A DNA stretch of 64,000 bases from Hevea brasiliensis (GCF_030052815.1 NC_079509.1:41348750-41412749), one strand, 5' to 3'. Positions 25,360 through 38,837 are shown, counted from the first letter of the stretch. A program made the numbers and translations. Notes: generated from the sequence alone by a model not told the origin.

Positions 25360-25656
25360 ATGGCTCAGATATTCTCATTCCTTGTCATTAGCCTCCTCTT
25401 GTTGTCTCAATCTCTTCCAAGTTCGGCTAATGTAGGCGTCGTCCTCAATCACCATGGTGGACAATTAGCAGTAGCAGACAATGACCTTGGTTCATTTCAT
25501 ACTCGAAAACTTGGGATTCACATCAAAAGAAGGGCTCGCTTTGCTCCACGAAGTGCTCGTCCCAAATCTTCTTCCAACCGAACTCAATTATCCTCCTTCC
25601 ATCTAATTGGTTCCTTTCTTGGTTACTCTCTTTTCCTTGGTTTCTTCATGCTCTGA
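25360..25656 (+). CDS. Small secreted protein with hydrophobic C-terminal tail, unknown function
   Basis: A 98-residue single-exon frame. It starts at the ATG 25360; the open frame extends upstream only through a non-ATG codon. Residues 1-23 form a signal peptide (MAQIFSFLVISLLLLSQSLP then SSA). Residues 45-72 are strongly basic (RKLG, KRRARFAPRSARPKSS). Residues about 80-98 are a hydrophobic tail (LIGSFLGYSLFLGFFML). Signal peptide plus terminal hydrophobic tail is the layout of GPI-anchored or C-terminally membrane-anchored pre-proteins; Ser/Asn before the tail could serve as an attachment site. The layout matches the gene at 53091. I do not recognise a named family. Upstream sequence is AT-rich but I see no decisive TATA box. 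Confidence 0.68.
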   Translation: MAQIFSFLVISLLLLSQSLPSSANVGVVLNHHGGQLAVADNDLGSFHTRKLGIHIKRRARFAPRSARPKSSSNRTQLSSFHLIGSFLGYSLFLGFFML

Positions 25657-27927
25657 ACAACGTGTTGGGTCCACTTGAACTTATGATAGTGAAGCATCTG
25701 CAAATTCATGCAAGCTTGCTATAATGTAATGGGGGCATTTTCTTGTATTCATATACAAAGAAGCTGGGTGTGATAGTTTCATAGTGTTTGCTTAAAGGGA
25801 GATTGTGTTGGTGAATAATATTATCAAATTAATATTTTAACATCATAGTATGAATTTATGGTTTTCATGATTGCTGTAACAATACTATTCTAATTATTCA
25901 GTTATGGGTCTGATTGTCTTTAGTCAATGATTGAGTTTGATTGTAATTGTTAGAGCTTGGCATGAACCATTTAGAGAGATGGTCATAATTTGAACATCAA
26001 CCTCTGCAACATTTTATTTTATTGTATTATGATTAATACTTTTGTACTTTAGGATTTGTCTAAAACCTTTGAGAGATTATTAGGATTTGAAATTTAATTT
26101 CTTGTTTTCGGAGGAAGATATTCCACTGAAATAAGGGCGGTAATTTGAGTTGGTGGGTTGTGTTTGTATCAACGCAACAAAAATATGAATATAATTAAAG
26201 TCGACATAAATACAACTCGATTAATAAATTATATTAAAAATTTAAATGGGAATACAACATTTTGATTTTATGAGTTACATGATGCAAAATAATTAATATT
26301 AAATTGTGGTGAGTTAATTTAATACATAATTCATTTAATATAATTTGACATGAATTAATCTATTTAATACGAACATAGCTAATTTGAAATATTTTGACAT
26401 GATTTAACACTTTTAGTCTTTAAAAAAATAATATATTACATGAAATTTACACATTAATTTTAATTATGTATAAACTAAAAAAAAATTTAATTTGTTACAT
26501 AAATTTTCATTGAATTAAATCAGAATCATATCAAATCAGAATTAAACCAAAAATCGATTTTATACTTATGTTTTTCTATATTTTTAGATGTATTATATAT
26601 TTAATATAATTATATATTTACATGCAATTAAAATTGTAATATATCCACACACAATATCTTATAATTAAAGATTACATAATTAATAAATAGCTAAAAAATA
26701 TATTATATAATATACTTATATTACTATATTATATAACACGTTTAATCCTAAATTATATATACCAAAGATTATAAAATTTAAAAATAATTAAAAATTATAT
26801 TATAAAATATATTGTATATTAATAACCTATTTCAAATATTAAATATGCTAATTTAAATATTATTTTTTATAAAAATAATTGTATAATATCATTTTAAGAA
26901 TCGATAATTGAATTATTACCATATCATATCAAACCTAATTAAAGTCAAAGAATTAAGAAATGAATTGAATCAAAATTAAAATAATAAAAAATTAAACTAA
27001 ATTAAAATTATATTGAAATTTTAATTCAAAATTTTAAGTTTTAAATAGACTCAGAATTATAACCGAAATCAAAATCACTCAGCCCAACTTATCACATGGC
27101 AAACAGTGAGGTAATAGTGAGGCCGAGTCGTAGACTCCTAGTAGCCTATAGGCTTTGTTTTTCATGTAGATAGCTGTGGTCCATGGCGATTCGACGATGT
27201 ACCATTCTCGGTGCCTTCATATGGATTTCCTTTCTTTTATCAAATTCCAACTGGGCTATGTGTTGGATAACGTTGTCGTGTGGTCCAATTTGGACTTTCC
27301 ATTCTCAATTTTGGAGGAATCCTAATCCTAGTCAGACATGACAAATGGGATGGCTTTGGCTGCCCATGTTTCATGGCTTTTCATGGCCTCTGCTCTTTTA
27401 CCTGAAATGCTTTTACTTATTCTTCTTAAGGTCACACATCTATGTTTGTAATTGGAATTTGCACTTTTGTAGAGGTGAAATGGAAAGTATTATTCTTTTG
27501 AAAAGGTCATCTATGACAGCCACATTTAGCCCATATATAAGAATTTGTTCTCTACTTTTATTGATATTGATTTTTCCTTTTTTTTTTATTTTAATTGTTA
27601 TTTAAATAATTAAAATATTAATAAAAAATGTAATACATATATATGTACAAAACTCATTAATATGCAACATGTTCAGCCATAAATCTTTTCTTTTCAATTG
27701 AATGTTCCATGCAAGGTCGACAAGGGTAACAAACGTTCATACAAAGATAAAAAAAAAGGTACGTATAAGTGAAATTTCTATAATTGATTTATATTTAACA
27801 TTTTCTTTTGAGCTTGATAATAGTTTTAATTTATTTTTTTTTATCATTTAATGGTGAAAAATATATAAATATCAATTTTCAATTTTATATAAAATTGCTA
27901 TGGAAGAACTAATTAAACTTTATCTAT
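25657..27927. other. AT-rich intergenic sequence
   Basis: 25660-26120 may include the 3' UTR of the preceding gene. 26130-27090 is A/T-rich with decayed hAT-like ends (GGGTTGTGTTTGTATCAACG near 26150, ACCGAAATCAAAATCA near 27062). 27100-27600 has more balanced composition but no supportable gene. Confidence 0.4.
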
Positions 27928-28142
27928 TAAGGCTCTATTTGTTTTGCGAAAAATAACTTATATATGGAAAAAATTTTTTATATTTTTTATAAAAAATATT
28001 TTCTATGAAAATATTTTCTATTGTTTGGTTTCAACTTTAAATTAATAGTATATATTTATATTATACATGTATAAATATTTTCACATTTTAATAAGATTAT
28101 GAAAATTTATAAAAATGACTTTCTTTAAACATGGGGTTTTTC

Positions 28143-28523
28143 TGACGCAGTGTGTAACACAAAAAATGATCGACACACGATCAAATCCTTGAAAGTAAAC
28201 AAGATCTAATTCAAGATATTAAAACAAAAAAGATTTAATCCAAAGTCTAAGATAAATAAAGCAAATACAACTTTATTAAAAATTGAAGAAATAAACAAAA
28301 TTACAAAATTTGAATATAATAGGGGATATTTATTGGGTTTGATAGTCCTAAACTAATTGGAATAAGATAACTATTATCTAGGAGTTTTAGATAAACATAA
28401 ATACAGTAGGAAATCTAGATAGAATAGAAAAATAACTAATACTTATTGAAATTGAATAACTAATAATTATTTCTATTAAAATGAAACAAAATAAAATAAA
28501 ATAAATTTAAATGTTCCGCATCA
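28143..28523 (-). repeat. 3' LTR of the gag-only element (minus orientation)
   Basis: It begins TGACGCAGTGTG and ends CCGCATCA on the plus strand. It is collinear with 38474-38837, sharing GATCAAATCCTTGAAAGTAA and AAACAAGATCTAAT. Confidence 0.85.
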
Positions 28524-28633
28524 TTCATGTCCATTTTCAAAAAAATTCGACCTCGAATTTTAATTTCTAGACCAAATAATAATGGAATAACTATCTCGCA
28601 TACCATTCTCCTCCACTTGAGATAAATTTGGCC

Positions 28634-29608
28634 TCAAATTTTAAAGTGTTGATGAATCAAAATATCCATGGGAAGATCACACCATATCTTCTTCTTGAAT
28701 GATGTTAATAAGATTGGCTTGAACAAAATTGATTTGAGCAATTTTGAATCTTCCTTGGCATGCTTAGACTCACTTGGACAAATAAAATCAACAAAAACAC
28801 TAGAAAAATTGTCAGAGGAAATTTCAATCTTCATTGAAATCTCCTTGGCTTGATGTTCTTCTTTCCATATGACACTCTCTTCAAACTCTTCATCATCTAC
28901 CATAGCAAAAGGCATTGCAAGAGTGTCAAATTCAAATTCAAGATGATCCCTTTGTCCTACAAAATCTTTTACTAATTTGTCTTCAATCTTTTATATGAAT
29001 ATTGACCTCCTCATCAAGCATGTCGATTCATCTTGTTCACAATCTTTCTCTTCATCCTCTCCATTAGGTCCACAATAGATTTCATCATCATCATCATCAT
29101 CATCATCATTTTTTTCAACAATGTTGATTGATTTCCTCTTTGGACATTCATTATATCTGCGTCCCATCTCATTGCACCTATAGCATTTGACTAGAACCGC
29201 CTTAGCATAGGGATTATTGGTCTTTGGAGAGTTAGAACTACTGACTTTATTATTGACACTTGTAGGATTCTTAGCTATCTCCACATTACCACCCAAAGAA
29301 ACATCTTATAAGGTTTTCTCCTTTTCAGTTCTAGCTTGGTGGTCATCTCTATTATATGTAGGATAAGAAATTTGACGAGTCTTCACCTGTAACATCATCT
29401 CAGCTTTCAAGGCCAAGTTCCTTGCTTTTGCATGCTCATAACTATCTGAATTTCAATTTTATCACGAATTGAAGGTTTTAATCCCCTTAAATATCTTACA
29501 ACTTGTTGACTATCCCTCCCAGCTAAGTGATTCCTTGCTACGAACCTCAAAAATTCTACAATATATTCATTGACACTACGGGTTCCTTGTGAGCAATTAT
29601 GGTAAGAT
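28634..29608 (-). pseudogene. gag: gag of the gag-only element, 3' part
   Basis: On the minus strand the frame resumes at the insertion point with YHNCSQGTRSVNEYIVEF, then FVARNHLAG and YLRGLKPSIRDKI, a typical retrotransposon gag capsid. A zinc-knuckle position at about 29139-29181 reads CYRCNEMGRRYNEC. The conserved His is replaced by Arg (CGC for CAC), so zinc binding is probably lost. It is followed by an eight-Asp run encoded by a (GAT)n repeat (29079-29107). A further acidic segment extends to 28634. Stops between the segments show it is decayed. No protease motif follows. Confidence 0.78.
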
Positions 29609-32600
29609 TGTAACACCCCTCACCCGACTACAGTGTAGTCGACCAAGGCATGCTACATTCGGATCCGGAGCACCCTAACTTATCTTACTTTATTCCTTTA
29701 AAAATTTTGAATTCGTTATATTTTAATATCAATTATTTTTAGGAGGAGAAACCAACAGAGTTTTTCCTATTTTATTATCAGTTGGTGTACTTCACTGTTC
29801 ACCTGCTTGAAATTTTCAATAATAGTTTACAATAAAAATCTCATCGATTCTTCTCATAACTATCTCATAATTCACATCTCATTCATACATCTCAATTTCA
29901 TATTCATTTCCATGCGTTTCCTTTCATGCACAATTTACATATATAAATTCTCAAGTTTTATTAATTTACATGATTTACAAACTGATTACATAAATTTATA
30001 ATTTATATGATCTACAAATTAATTACAGTTCCATAATCTATATTTTAACATATAATTCATAGTTTACATTACAAATAATAACTAATTATAATGTATAAAA
30101 TACATAATATGATCTATATGGGCCCTATCTACATGCATTGCTTAGGAGGTGACAACCTTGAACACTCTGCAGATCAAAACTCTAAAATCTCTGTTTGGTA
30201 TTCGCTGGGCTTTAACTTCAGTACCTGCGCAAGGAAACAAATCCATTGCTCTAAGCATTGCTGCTTAGTGGTGCAATAATATAACAAGGAAATAATATAA
30301 CAAGTAAAAATAATTAGAGCATATTTTCTATACTCAAGAATTTTACTGGGTTCATATGAAATTTTCCATACAATATATCTTTTGTCATTTATGTTGCCCT
30401 CTAGAATCACTTCTTTCATAAGTTTATAATAATCATTTATATAATGTACAAATAAATCTAAAATTTATACTTATACTTATATTCTTATGAAAGTCACATT
30501 TGTAATGTTATTTAAGTTATAATTCTTCTACTAGTCTTTTTATCACTTCCTTGATACTTTCTAAGTTATTTACAATCATTTCGTAATATTTAAAATTTTT
30601 AGAACTAGTTTAATTTACTTCAGATCATTATAAGGAACAAATTTTTGGGGCTAATTTAATTTATTTCAGAACTTCTTCTTATTTATTTACTTTCTAGCAT
30701 TTTTAATTGCTAATATTCATTACTTATTTTAATAAATTAGACTGTCCAAGTAACCTACGACAGGCTGACTAAACTGGATAACGGGTCGTTGGCACTGGAC
30801 ACCGCGATGCCTCGGGCTGTCATACCATGGGACGCAGAACGTCAACCATGTATGCAGTCAGTATGGCTAAAAAGTCATGATAACACATAATCGGGCATTA
30901 AAGCCATGAGTGCAGGCATAAAGCCATGAATGCGAGCATAAAGCCATGAACGCGAGCATAAAGCTATGAATACAGGCATAAAGCCTTTCGCAGTACTGCT
31001 AAAATAATGCCCTATTGGCATGCCAAACTATCTAATCTGACACACATGTCTAGGCAATACAAGGGCATATAATATTATTAAATATTAATATATTATGTTT
31101 TATGACTTCATTATTTCATGATAAATTTCAATTATAATTTATACATTCATTTGATCACTTATATGATCACAATTCACATCAATTATCTTTTTATACCATA
31201 CTCAAAGTAATTTTCCTTTCTACAATAATGAAAACTAATGTCTTATTTATACATTAATATGGCTCATTTATTCATTCATTATGTTATTCATATTGATAAT
31301 AATTCAAAACAATGGTTCACATGTACTATTGTATTCAAAACATTTTTCCTTTCTCATTTATTCATTTTATGAATTCTATTTGTGATGGGCGTATAAGCCC
31401 TAACTACCTATTCACATCAATTAGGTGGCTTACTTTTCATGTTTCAAGCAATCCATGAACATTTCATGGATTTCAAATTTATGGCCTTAATTTCCCTTTA
31501 ATAATATAGTTATTATACTTTGTGTCTTTGTACTACTATTCACATTACTATTCACTCAAATTGTTGACTTTTTAATACATAATAAATTTATTGAACCTAA
31601 GTTCTCCAAGATACCACATTTTGCATTCTATTTTTGTTGGTATTGATTTTCAATACCATTTCAAAGCTTATCTTATGTTATTCAAAATTTTCAGATTTTA
31701 TACCCTAAGTTTACTATTTCATTGGTCATTCGTACAGTAGGAATTTGACAAAATTGTCTTTATGAAAGTTGTTCCTTATTGTGTCTAGTTACATTTCCTT
31801 TTTTGAATCACTCCATTTGGAGTTTGTAGCTCAAGTTATGGTCATTTTACCATAACTGGCTGGATTGACCTATACCCAGAATTTCTGGGCAATTTGGTTC
31901 TATCGGATTTGATGACCTAAGTTTGGTTAGAAATTTGACTAGGTTATGGTCAGAATTTGGATTTGTGTTCTTCATGAAAGTTGTAGGGATATGTCTCAAT
32001 TTTTTGCTGGTAAAATTTTAGATCAATTGAACTTTTCTACACCGAGTTATGACCATTTGAACAAACACTGTTTATTTGGTTATTTTCCAGGGATAGCATG
32101 TTGGTCACCCAAATTAGGATAATTTTTAGGTCAACTTGGTTTGGTTTTCTAGGTAGGATTTCTTCACCAAAGTTGTGCCATTATGTGTCTATTTTCATGT
32201 CCAATTAGCCTTGCACCAATTGAACCTATACAACTCCATTTATAGTTGCCCAAACCTACTGGACTCACAACCAGTCCTGCAGGTCACCAAGGGCAGCATG
32301 CCTAAGTTCAACTCCAACATCCTTACTCACTTCAATTCCTCCTCACACACATTCAAATGGTCATTAATTGACATTACAAGGTTAACATACCATTACATAA
32401 GCAAAACTCTAATTTTTCACAAACCCTGATTTCCAAAGTATCCATTTTATACCGTCCATGCCATCTAACACATCCAATCACAAATTCCTACTAAGCAACT
32501 CCAATAAACACATTTTATTTCATTTAAATTCATCAATTCCCATAGGTACACATGCTGACCAAAATTCTTCTTCCATCAAACATGAATAATTTCTCAATTT

Positions 32601-33546
32601 TTTTCTTTATAATTCTTTCCATTTTCATGCTCAAATTTAAGTTTACTAAAAGAATATGGAAGAAAATAGCACTAACCTCTTTTAACCACCTTCTTGGCTT
32701 GTTAAAACTTCAATCTCTCTTCAATTTTCTGCTACTTAAAGCTTCCTCAAGGTGTAAGATGAAATTTTAGTGAAGACAACTAGGAGTTTTGGGGTGAGAT
32801 AAGGGAGAAAATGAAGCTTACAAGCTTCATCAATGGTGGAACCCCTTCTCTCTCTCTCTTTCTCTCTATGGTGCGGCTGTTTGAAAATGGGAGTGCAGAT
32901 TGATTTTGCATTTTGTCTCTTTTTAATTAGTTTTTATCCCTTTTTATTAGTTTGTCAAGTTGTGATTGGGTGGAGAGTGTTTAATGACATCATATGATGT
33001 CATAATTCCTAATTTCTTTCATTTTTCTTTCCTTTTCTTTTCTACTCATTTCTAATTCAATTTTTAGCAATATTTATTCACATTTTATGTCATAATAATT
33101 ATTTACTTAACTGGACAAGTCGGCCAAAAATCATCTCTGAAGGCGAAATGACCAAAATGCCCTCCGTTTGGCTTAACAGACTAAAATTGTCTGTATCGAT
33201 CTAAAAATTTTTCTAAGTCTTTTCTTGGCATTCTAATGCCAGAGAAACCTCAATGACTCTTCTCTGGAGTCCCAAAAATTATTTTATGAATTTTCTCTCG
33301 GGTTTAGGGCTTCTAGTTGCGAAGACCGCAACTTTCCACTAGGTTACCTATCGCTAAGGCACCGGCTCATTTAACTTGGTTGTATTTTATTTCTAAAATT
33401 TTTCCTTAATTTTTCTTATACTTATTTGAGTTATTTATGACTCTTCACTCTAGTCTAAATATTTTTCCAGACGTTCTAGCTGTCCAGACCGACACCGATC
33501 ACCAGAACAGTAGAATGTACGAAATTGCTACAGTGAGGGTGTTACA
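29609..33546 (-). repeat. Left (3') LTR of the LARD-like element
   Basis: 3938 bp. It contains the GGCATAAAGCC minisatellite at 30893-30988 and a 3'-half region with promoter-like CT tracts (TTCTCTCTCTCTTTCTCTC near 32848). Open frames in it are not conserved in the other copy and are not genes. Confidence 0.93.
30893..30988 (+). repeat. Minisatellite in left LTR (GGCATAAAGCCATGAATGC)
   Basis: About five imperfect units of 19-20 bp. The same array is at 35190-35281 in the right LTR and in decayed form at 60386-60440. Confidence 0.88.
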
Positions 33547-33901
33547 ATTCTTCCCCTCTAACAAAAATTTCATCCTCGAAATTTACCCAGTGTAAATAGT
33601 CAAGGAGCTACTATCTCCTTATTTCTTCACCTTTCTGTGTTATCATACTTCACTTTCTCCTTAGTCCCAATCCTATCCTCAAACAGTTCTGTACTCATTC
33701 TTTTTCATCTTAAATACAGTCTCCTTCTTATCTCCATTCGCTATCTCATTGTCTCTTCACTCTCTTATTCCATACCTTAACCTAAAATAAACGGGAAATA
33801 CAGATTTGTAATAGTGTCACCTCGACTCTTATGAATGCAATGCATGATATGCAGTCTATCTAGGTCCAGAAACGCCTAAACCGCGCTCTGATACTAATAA
33901 A
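33547..33901 (-). other. Internal region of the LARD-like element with PPT and primer-binding-site remnant
   Basis: 355 bp without an open frame of note. On the minus strand, the purine tract GTTAGAGGGGAAGAA (33548-33562) precedes the 3' LTR. The primer-binding site is reduced to TATCAGAGC (33885-33893), lacking the leading TGG seen in the chromovirus at 1184. Confidence 0.8.
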
Positions 33902-36900
33902 TGTAACACCCCTCACCGGACTATAGTGTAGCCGAGCAAGGCGTGCTACATTCAGTGCCGGAGCACGCTAACTTATCTTACTTTATTTCTTTAAAAATTT
34001 TGAATTCTTTATATTTTAATATCAATTATTTTTAGGCGGAGAAACCAGCAGAGTTTGCCCTATTTTATTATCAGTTGGCGTACTTCACTGTTCACCTGCT
34101 TGAAATTTTCAATAATATTTTACAATAAAAATCTCATCGATTATTCTGATAACCATCTCATAATTTACATCTCATTCATACATCTCAATTTCATATTCAT
34201 TTCCATGCGTTTCCATTCATGCACAATTTATATATATAAATTCTCAAGTTTCATTAATTTACATGATTTACAGAATGATCACATAAATTCATAATTTACA
34301 TGATTTACAAATTAATTACAGTTCCATAATCTATATTTCAACATACAATTCATAGTTTACATTACAAATAATAACTAATTATAATGTACAAAATACATAA
34401 TATGATCTATATGGGCCCTATCTACATGCATTGCTGAGGAGGTGACAACCTTGAATACTCTGCAGATCAAAACTCTAAAATCTCTGTTTGGTATTCGCTG
34501 GGCTTTAACTTCAGTGCTTGCGCAAGGAAACAAATATATCGTGCTAAGCATTGCTGCTTAGTGGTGCAATAATATAACAAGGAAATAATATAACAAGTAA
34601 AAATAATTGGAGCATATTTTCTATACTCAAGAATTTTACTGGGTTCATATGAAATTTTCCATACAATATATCTTTTGTCATTTATGTTGCTCTCTAGAAT
34701 CACTTCTTTCATAAGTTTATAATAATCATTTATATAATGTACAAATAAATCTAAAATTTATACTTATACTTATATTTTTATGAAAGTCACATTTGTAATG
34801 TTCTTTAAGTTATAATTCTTCTACTAGTCTTTTTATCACTTCCTTGATACTTTCTAAATTGTTTACAATCATTTCGCAATATTTAAAATTTTTAGAACTA
34901 GTTTAATTTACTTCAGATCATTCTAAGGAACAAATTTTTGGAGCTAATTTAATTTATTTCAGAACTTTTTCTCATTTATTTACTTTCTAGCATTTTTAAT
35001 TGCTAATATTCATAACTTATTTTAATAAATTAGACTGCTCAAGTAACCTACGACAGGCTGACTAAACTGGATAACGGGTCATTGGCACTGGACACCGCGG
35101 TGCCTCGGGTCGTCATACCATGGGACGCAGAACGTCAACCACGTATGCAGTTAGTATAGCTAAAAAGCCATGATAACCCATAATCAGGCATTAAAGCCTT
35201 GAGTGCAGGCATAAAGCCATGAATGCGGGCATAAAGCCATGAGTACGGGCATAAAGCCATGAATATAGGCATAAAGCCTTTCGCAGTACTGCTAAAATAA
35301 TACCCTATTGGCATGCCAAACTATCCAATCTGACACACATGTCTAGGCAATACAAGGGCATATAATATCATTAAATATTAATAAATTGTGTTTTATGACT
35401 TCATTATTTCATGATAAATTTCAATTATAATTTATACATTCATTTGATCATTTATATGGTCACAATTCACATCAATTATTCTTTTATACCATTGTACTCA
35501 AAGTAATTTTCCTTTCTACAATAATGAGAACTAATATCTCATTCATACATTAATATGGTTAATTTATTCATTTATTATGTTATTCATATTGATCATAATT
35601 CAAAACAATGGTTCACGTGTACCATTGTATTCAAAACATTTTTCTTTTCTCATTTATTCATTTTATGAATTCTATTTGTGATGGGCATAAAAGGCCTAAC
35701 TACCTATTCACATCAATTAGGTGGCTTACTTTTCATGTTTCAAGCAATCCATGAACATTTCATAGATTTCAAATTTATGGCCTTAATTTCCCTTTAATAA
35801 TATAGTTCTTACACTTTGTGTCTTTGGCTACTATTCACATTACTATTCACTCAAATTGTTGACTTTTTAATACATAATAAATTTATTGAACATAAGTTCT
35901 CCAAGATACTACATTTTACATTTTATTTTTGTTAGTATTAATTTCCAATACCATTTCAAAACTTATCTTATGTTATTCAAAATTTTCAGATTTCATACCC
36001 TAGGTTTACTGTTCCATTGGTCATTTGTACAGTAGGAATTTGATAAAATTGTCTTCATGAAAGTTGTTTCTTATTGTGTTTAGTTACATTTCTTCTTTTT
36101 AATCACTTCATTTGGAGTTTTGTAGCTCAAGTTATTGTCATTTTACCATAACTGGCTGGATTCACCTATACCCAGAATTTCTAGGCAATTTGGTTCTACC
36201 AGATTTGGTAACCTAAGTTTGGTTGGCAATTTGACTAGGTTATGGTCAGAATTTGGATTTGTGTTCTTCATGAAAGTTGTAGTGCTACGTCTCAGCTTTC
36301 TGTTGGTAAAATTTCAGATCAATTGAACTTTTTTAAACTGAGTTATGACCATTTGAACAAACACTATTTATTTGGTCATTTTTCAGGGACAGCATGTTGG
36401 TCACCCGGATTAGGGTAATTTTTAGGTCAACTTGGTTTGGTTTTCTAGGCAGTGTTTCTTCACCAAAGTTGTGCCATTATGTGTCTATTTTCATGTTCAA
36501 TTAGCCTTGCACCAATTAAACCTATACATCTCTATTTATAGCTGCCCAAACCTGCTGGACTCTTAACAAATCCTATAGGTCACCAAGGGCAGCATGCCTA
36601 AGCTCAACTCCAACATCCTTACTCACTTCAATTCCTTCTCACACACATTCAAATGGTCACTAATTGACCATTACAAGGTTAACATACCATTACATAAGCA
36701 AAACTCTAATTTTTCACAAACCCTAATTTCCAAAGTGTCCATTTCATACCATCCATGCCATCTAACACATCCAATCACAAATTCCTACTAAGCAACTCCA
36801 ATAAACACATTTTATTTCATTTAAATTCATCAATTCCCATAGGTACATATGCTGACCAAAATTCTTCTTCCATCAAACATGAATAATTTCTCAATTTTTT

Positions 36901-37836
36901 TCTTGTAATTCTTTCCATTTTCATGCTCAAATTTAAGTTTACTAAAAGAATATGGAAGAAAATAGTACTAACCTCTTTTAACCACCTTCTTGGCTTGTTA
37001 AAACTTCAATTTCTCTTCAATTTTCTGCTACTTAAAGCTTCCTCAAGGTGTAAGATGAAATTTTAGTGAAGACAACTAGGAGTTTTGGGGTGAGATAAGG
37101 GAGAAAATGAAGCTTACAAATCAATGGTGTAACCCCTTCTCTCTCTCTCTTTCTCTCTATGGTGCGACTGTTTGAAAATGAGAGTGCAGATTGATTTTGC
37201 ATTTCGTCTCTTTTTAATTAGTTTTTATCCCTTTTTATTAGTTTGTCAAGTTGTGATTGGGTGGAGAGTGTTTAATGACATCATATAATGTCATAATTCC
37301 TAATTTCTTTCATTTTTTTTTCTTTTCTTTTCTACTCATTTCCAATTCAATTTTTAGCAATATTTATTCATATTTTATGTTATAATAATTATTTAATTAA
37401 CTGAACAAGTCAGCCAAAAATCGTCTCTGAAGGTGAAATGACCAAAATGCCCTCCGTTTGGCTTAATAGACTAAAATTGTCTGTACCGATCTAAAAATTT
37501 TTCTAAGTCTTTTCTTGGCATTCTAATGCCATAGAAACCTCAATTACTCTTCTCTGGAGTCCCAAAAATTATTTTATGAATTTTCTCCTGGGTTTAGGGC
37601 TTCTAGTTGCGAAGACCGCAACTTCCCACTGGGTTACCCATCGCTAGGGCACTAGCTCATTTAACTTGGTTGTATTTTATTTCTAAAATTTTTTCTTAAT
37701 TTTTCTTACACTTATTTGAGTTATTTATGACTCCTCACTCTAGTCTAAATATTTTTCCAGATGTTATAACTGTCCAGACGGACACCAGTCACCGGAATAG
37801 TAGAATGTACGTAATTGCTATAGTGAGGGTGTCACA
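33902..37836 (-). repeat. Right (5') LTR of the LARD-like element
   Basis: 3935 bp, collinear with 29609-33546, with scattered substitutions and small indels. The minisatellite array is at 35190-35281. Confidence 0.93.
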
Positions 37837-37841
37837 AAGAT

Positions 37842-38438
37842 TCAAAGAGGTATTGCTCATAATCAGGAGGTAGGAACCTTCCCCTCAACAATTGTTGCAT
37901 TCTCCTCCATAAAGTGATCGGATTGCACCCTTCTTACGGTCTAGCTTCCTTCAATCGATCTCACCATGCAGAAGCTCCACCCTTCAATCGATAGGCCACT
38001 AGTTTGACCTTTCATTTCTCTGGAATTTTAACATATTCGAAAAAATGATCTACTTCAGTTAACCAATCAAGAAACCTTCAATATCAAGATCTCCATTAAA
38101 GGTAGGAATATCCATCTTCAATTTAAACTCTTCATCCCTCTTGTAATTGTGTTGGAGGTTTCGGCCAACTTTCCTTTGTCCTTGGCGTGCACCATACCCC
38201 AAGTCCATTTCCTGATCATAGCTTGTATCATCATCATAGCTCCACCAGCTTGAATAGGTTATGGATTCCTATTTTCACGAACATTCAACCTACTGCACAA
38301 TTGTTCTTGGATCTCTTGTAATTGTTGCATAATTTCTGTTATAGAGTTTCGCTGCTCTTCGATTGCTCTCCAAACAGTTGGTAACCCCTGATCACCATCA
38401 TGAGGTTGATTGCCACCGCCACCACTAGTATTGGCCAT
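37842..38438 (-). pseudogene. gag: gag of the gag-only element, 5' part
   Basis: The minus-strand ATG at 38436-38438 is followed by MANTSGGGGNQ, then a helical Gln/Glu-rich stretch (EEQRNSITEIMQQLQEIQEQ). The frame breaks near 38260 and again around 37990. The end reads into the insertion point as DYEQYLFES, continuing across the target duplication to 29608. This shows that gag was one gene before the LARD-like element landed. Confidence 0.75.
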
Positions 38439-38460
38439 CGTAACGAGGGTGAAATCCTTA

Positions 38461-38471
38461 CTCTGATACCA
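38461..38471 (-). other. Primer-binding site of the gag-only element
   Basis: On the minus strand TGGTATCAGAG follows the 5' LTR by two bases (initiator Met tRNA type), with gag starting 23 bp downstream. Confidence 0.82.
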
Positions 38472-38473
38472 CC

Positions 38474-38837
38474 TAATGCAGTGTGTAGTGCGAAAAAGGA
38501 TCGATACATGATCAAATCCTTGAAAGTAAACAAGATCTAATCCAAGATCTTAAAATAAATAAGATTTAATCCAAACTCTATGATAAATAAAGCAAAGATA
38601 GCTTTATTGAAAATTTAAGAAATAAACAAAGTTACAAAATCTAAATATAATAGGGAGTATTTATAGGGTTTGATAGTCCTAAACTAATTAGAATAAGATA
38701 ACTATTATCTAGGAGTTTTAAATAAATATAAATACAATAGAAAATCTAGATAGAATAGGAAAATAACTAATCCTAATTGAAATTAGATAACTAATAATTA
38801 TTCTTATTAAAATAAAATAAATTAATGCTCCACATCA
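38474..38837 (-). repeat. 5' LTR of the gag-only element (minus orientation)
   Basis: 364 bp, collinear with 28143-28523, ending CCACATCA on the plus strand. Its inner end shows TAATGCAG where the other copy has TGACGCAG. Confidence 0.83.

Larger units (their letters stand above)
29609..37836 (-). mobile_element. LARD-like LTR retrotransposon: 3.9-kb LTRs, 355-bp interior
   Basis: Two collinear LTRs (29609-33546, 3938 bp; 33902-37836, 3935 bp) surround only 355 bp. Both run TGTAACACCCCTCACC to GTGAGGGTGT(T/C)ACA. A perfect 5-bp target duplication AAGAT (29604-29608 and 37837-37841) flanks the element and interrupts the gag of the surrounding element in frame. Orientation is minus: a polypurine tract lies beside the left LTR and a decayed primer-binding site beside the right LTR. 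No coding capacity was found, so movement would depend on proteins from other elements. By eye the LTRs are about 95% identical. Confidence 0.93.
28143..38837 (-). mobile_element. Gag-only LTR retrotransposon (TR-GAG-like), itself interrupted
   Basis: Read on the minus strand: 5' LTR (38474-38837), primer-binding site TGGTATCAGAG (38461-38471), gag start (38438), gag end (about 28634), 3' LTR (28143-28523). Without the nested element the internal part is only about 1.7 kb and has gag but no recognisable protease, RT or integrase. This is the layout of non-autonomous TR-GAG elements described in plants. The LTRs (381 and 364 bp) are clearly homologous. The flanking 5-mers (TTTTC left, TTGTT right) are not a clean target duplication. 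Confidence 0.8.

Noticed and set aside
30893..30988. CRISPR-like array
   Set aside because: Units are contiguous without unique spacers, in a eukaryotic LTR; it is a minisatellite.
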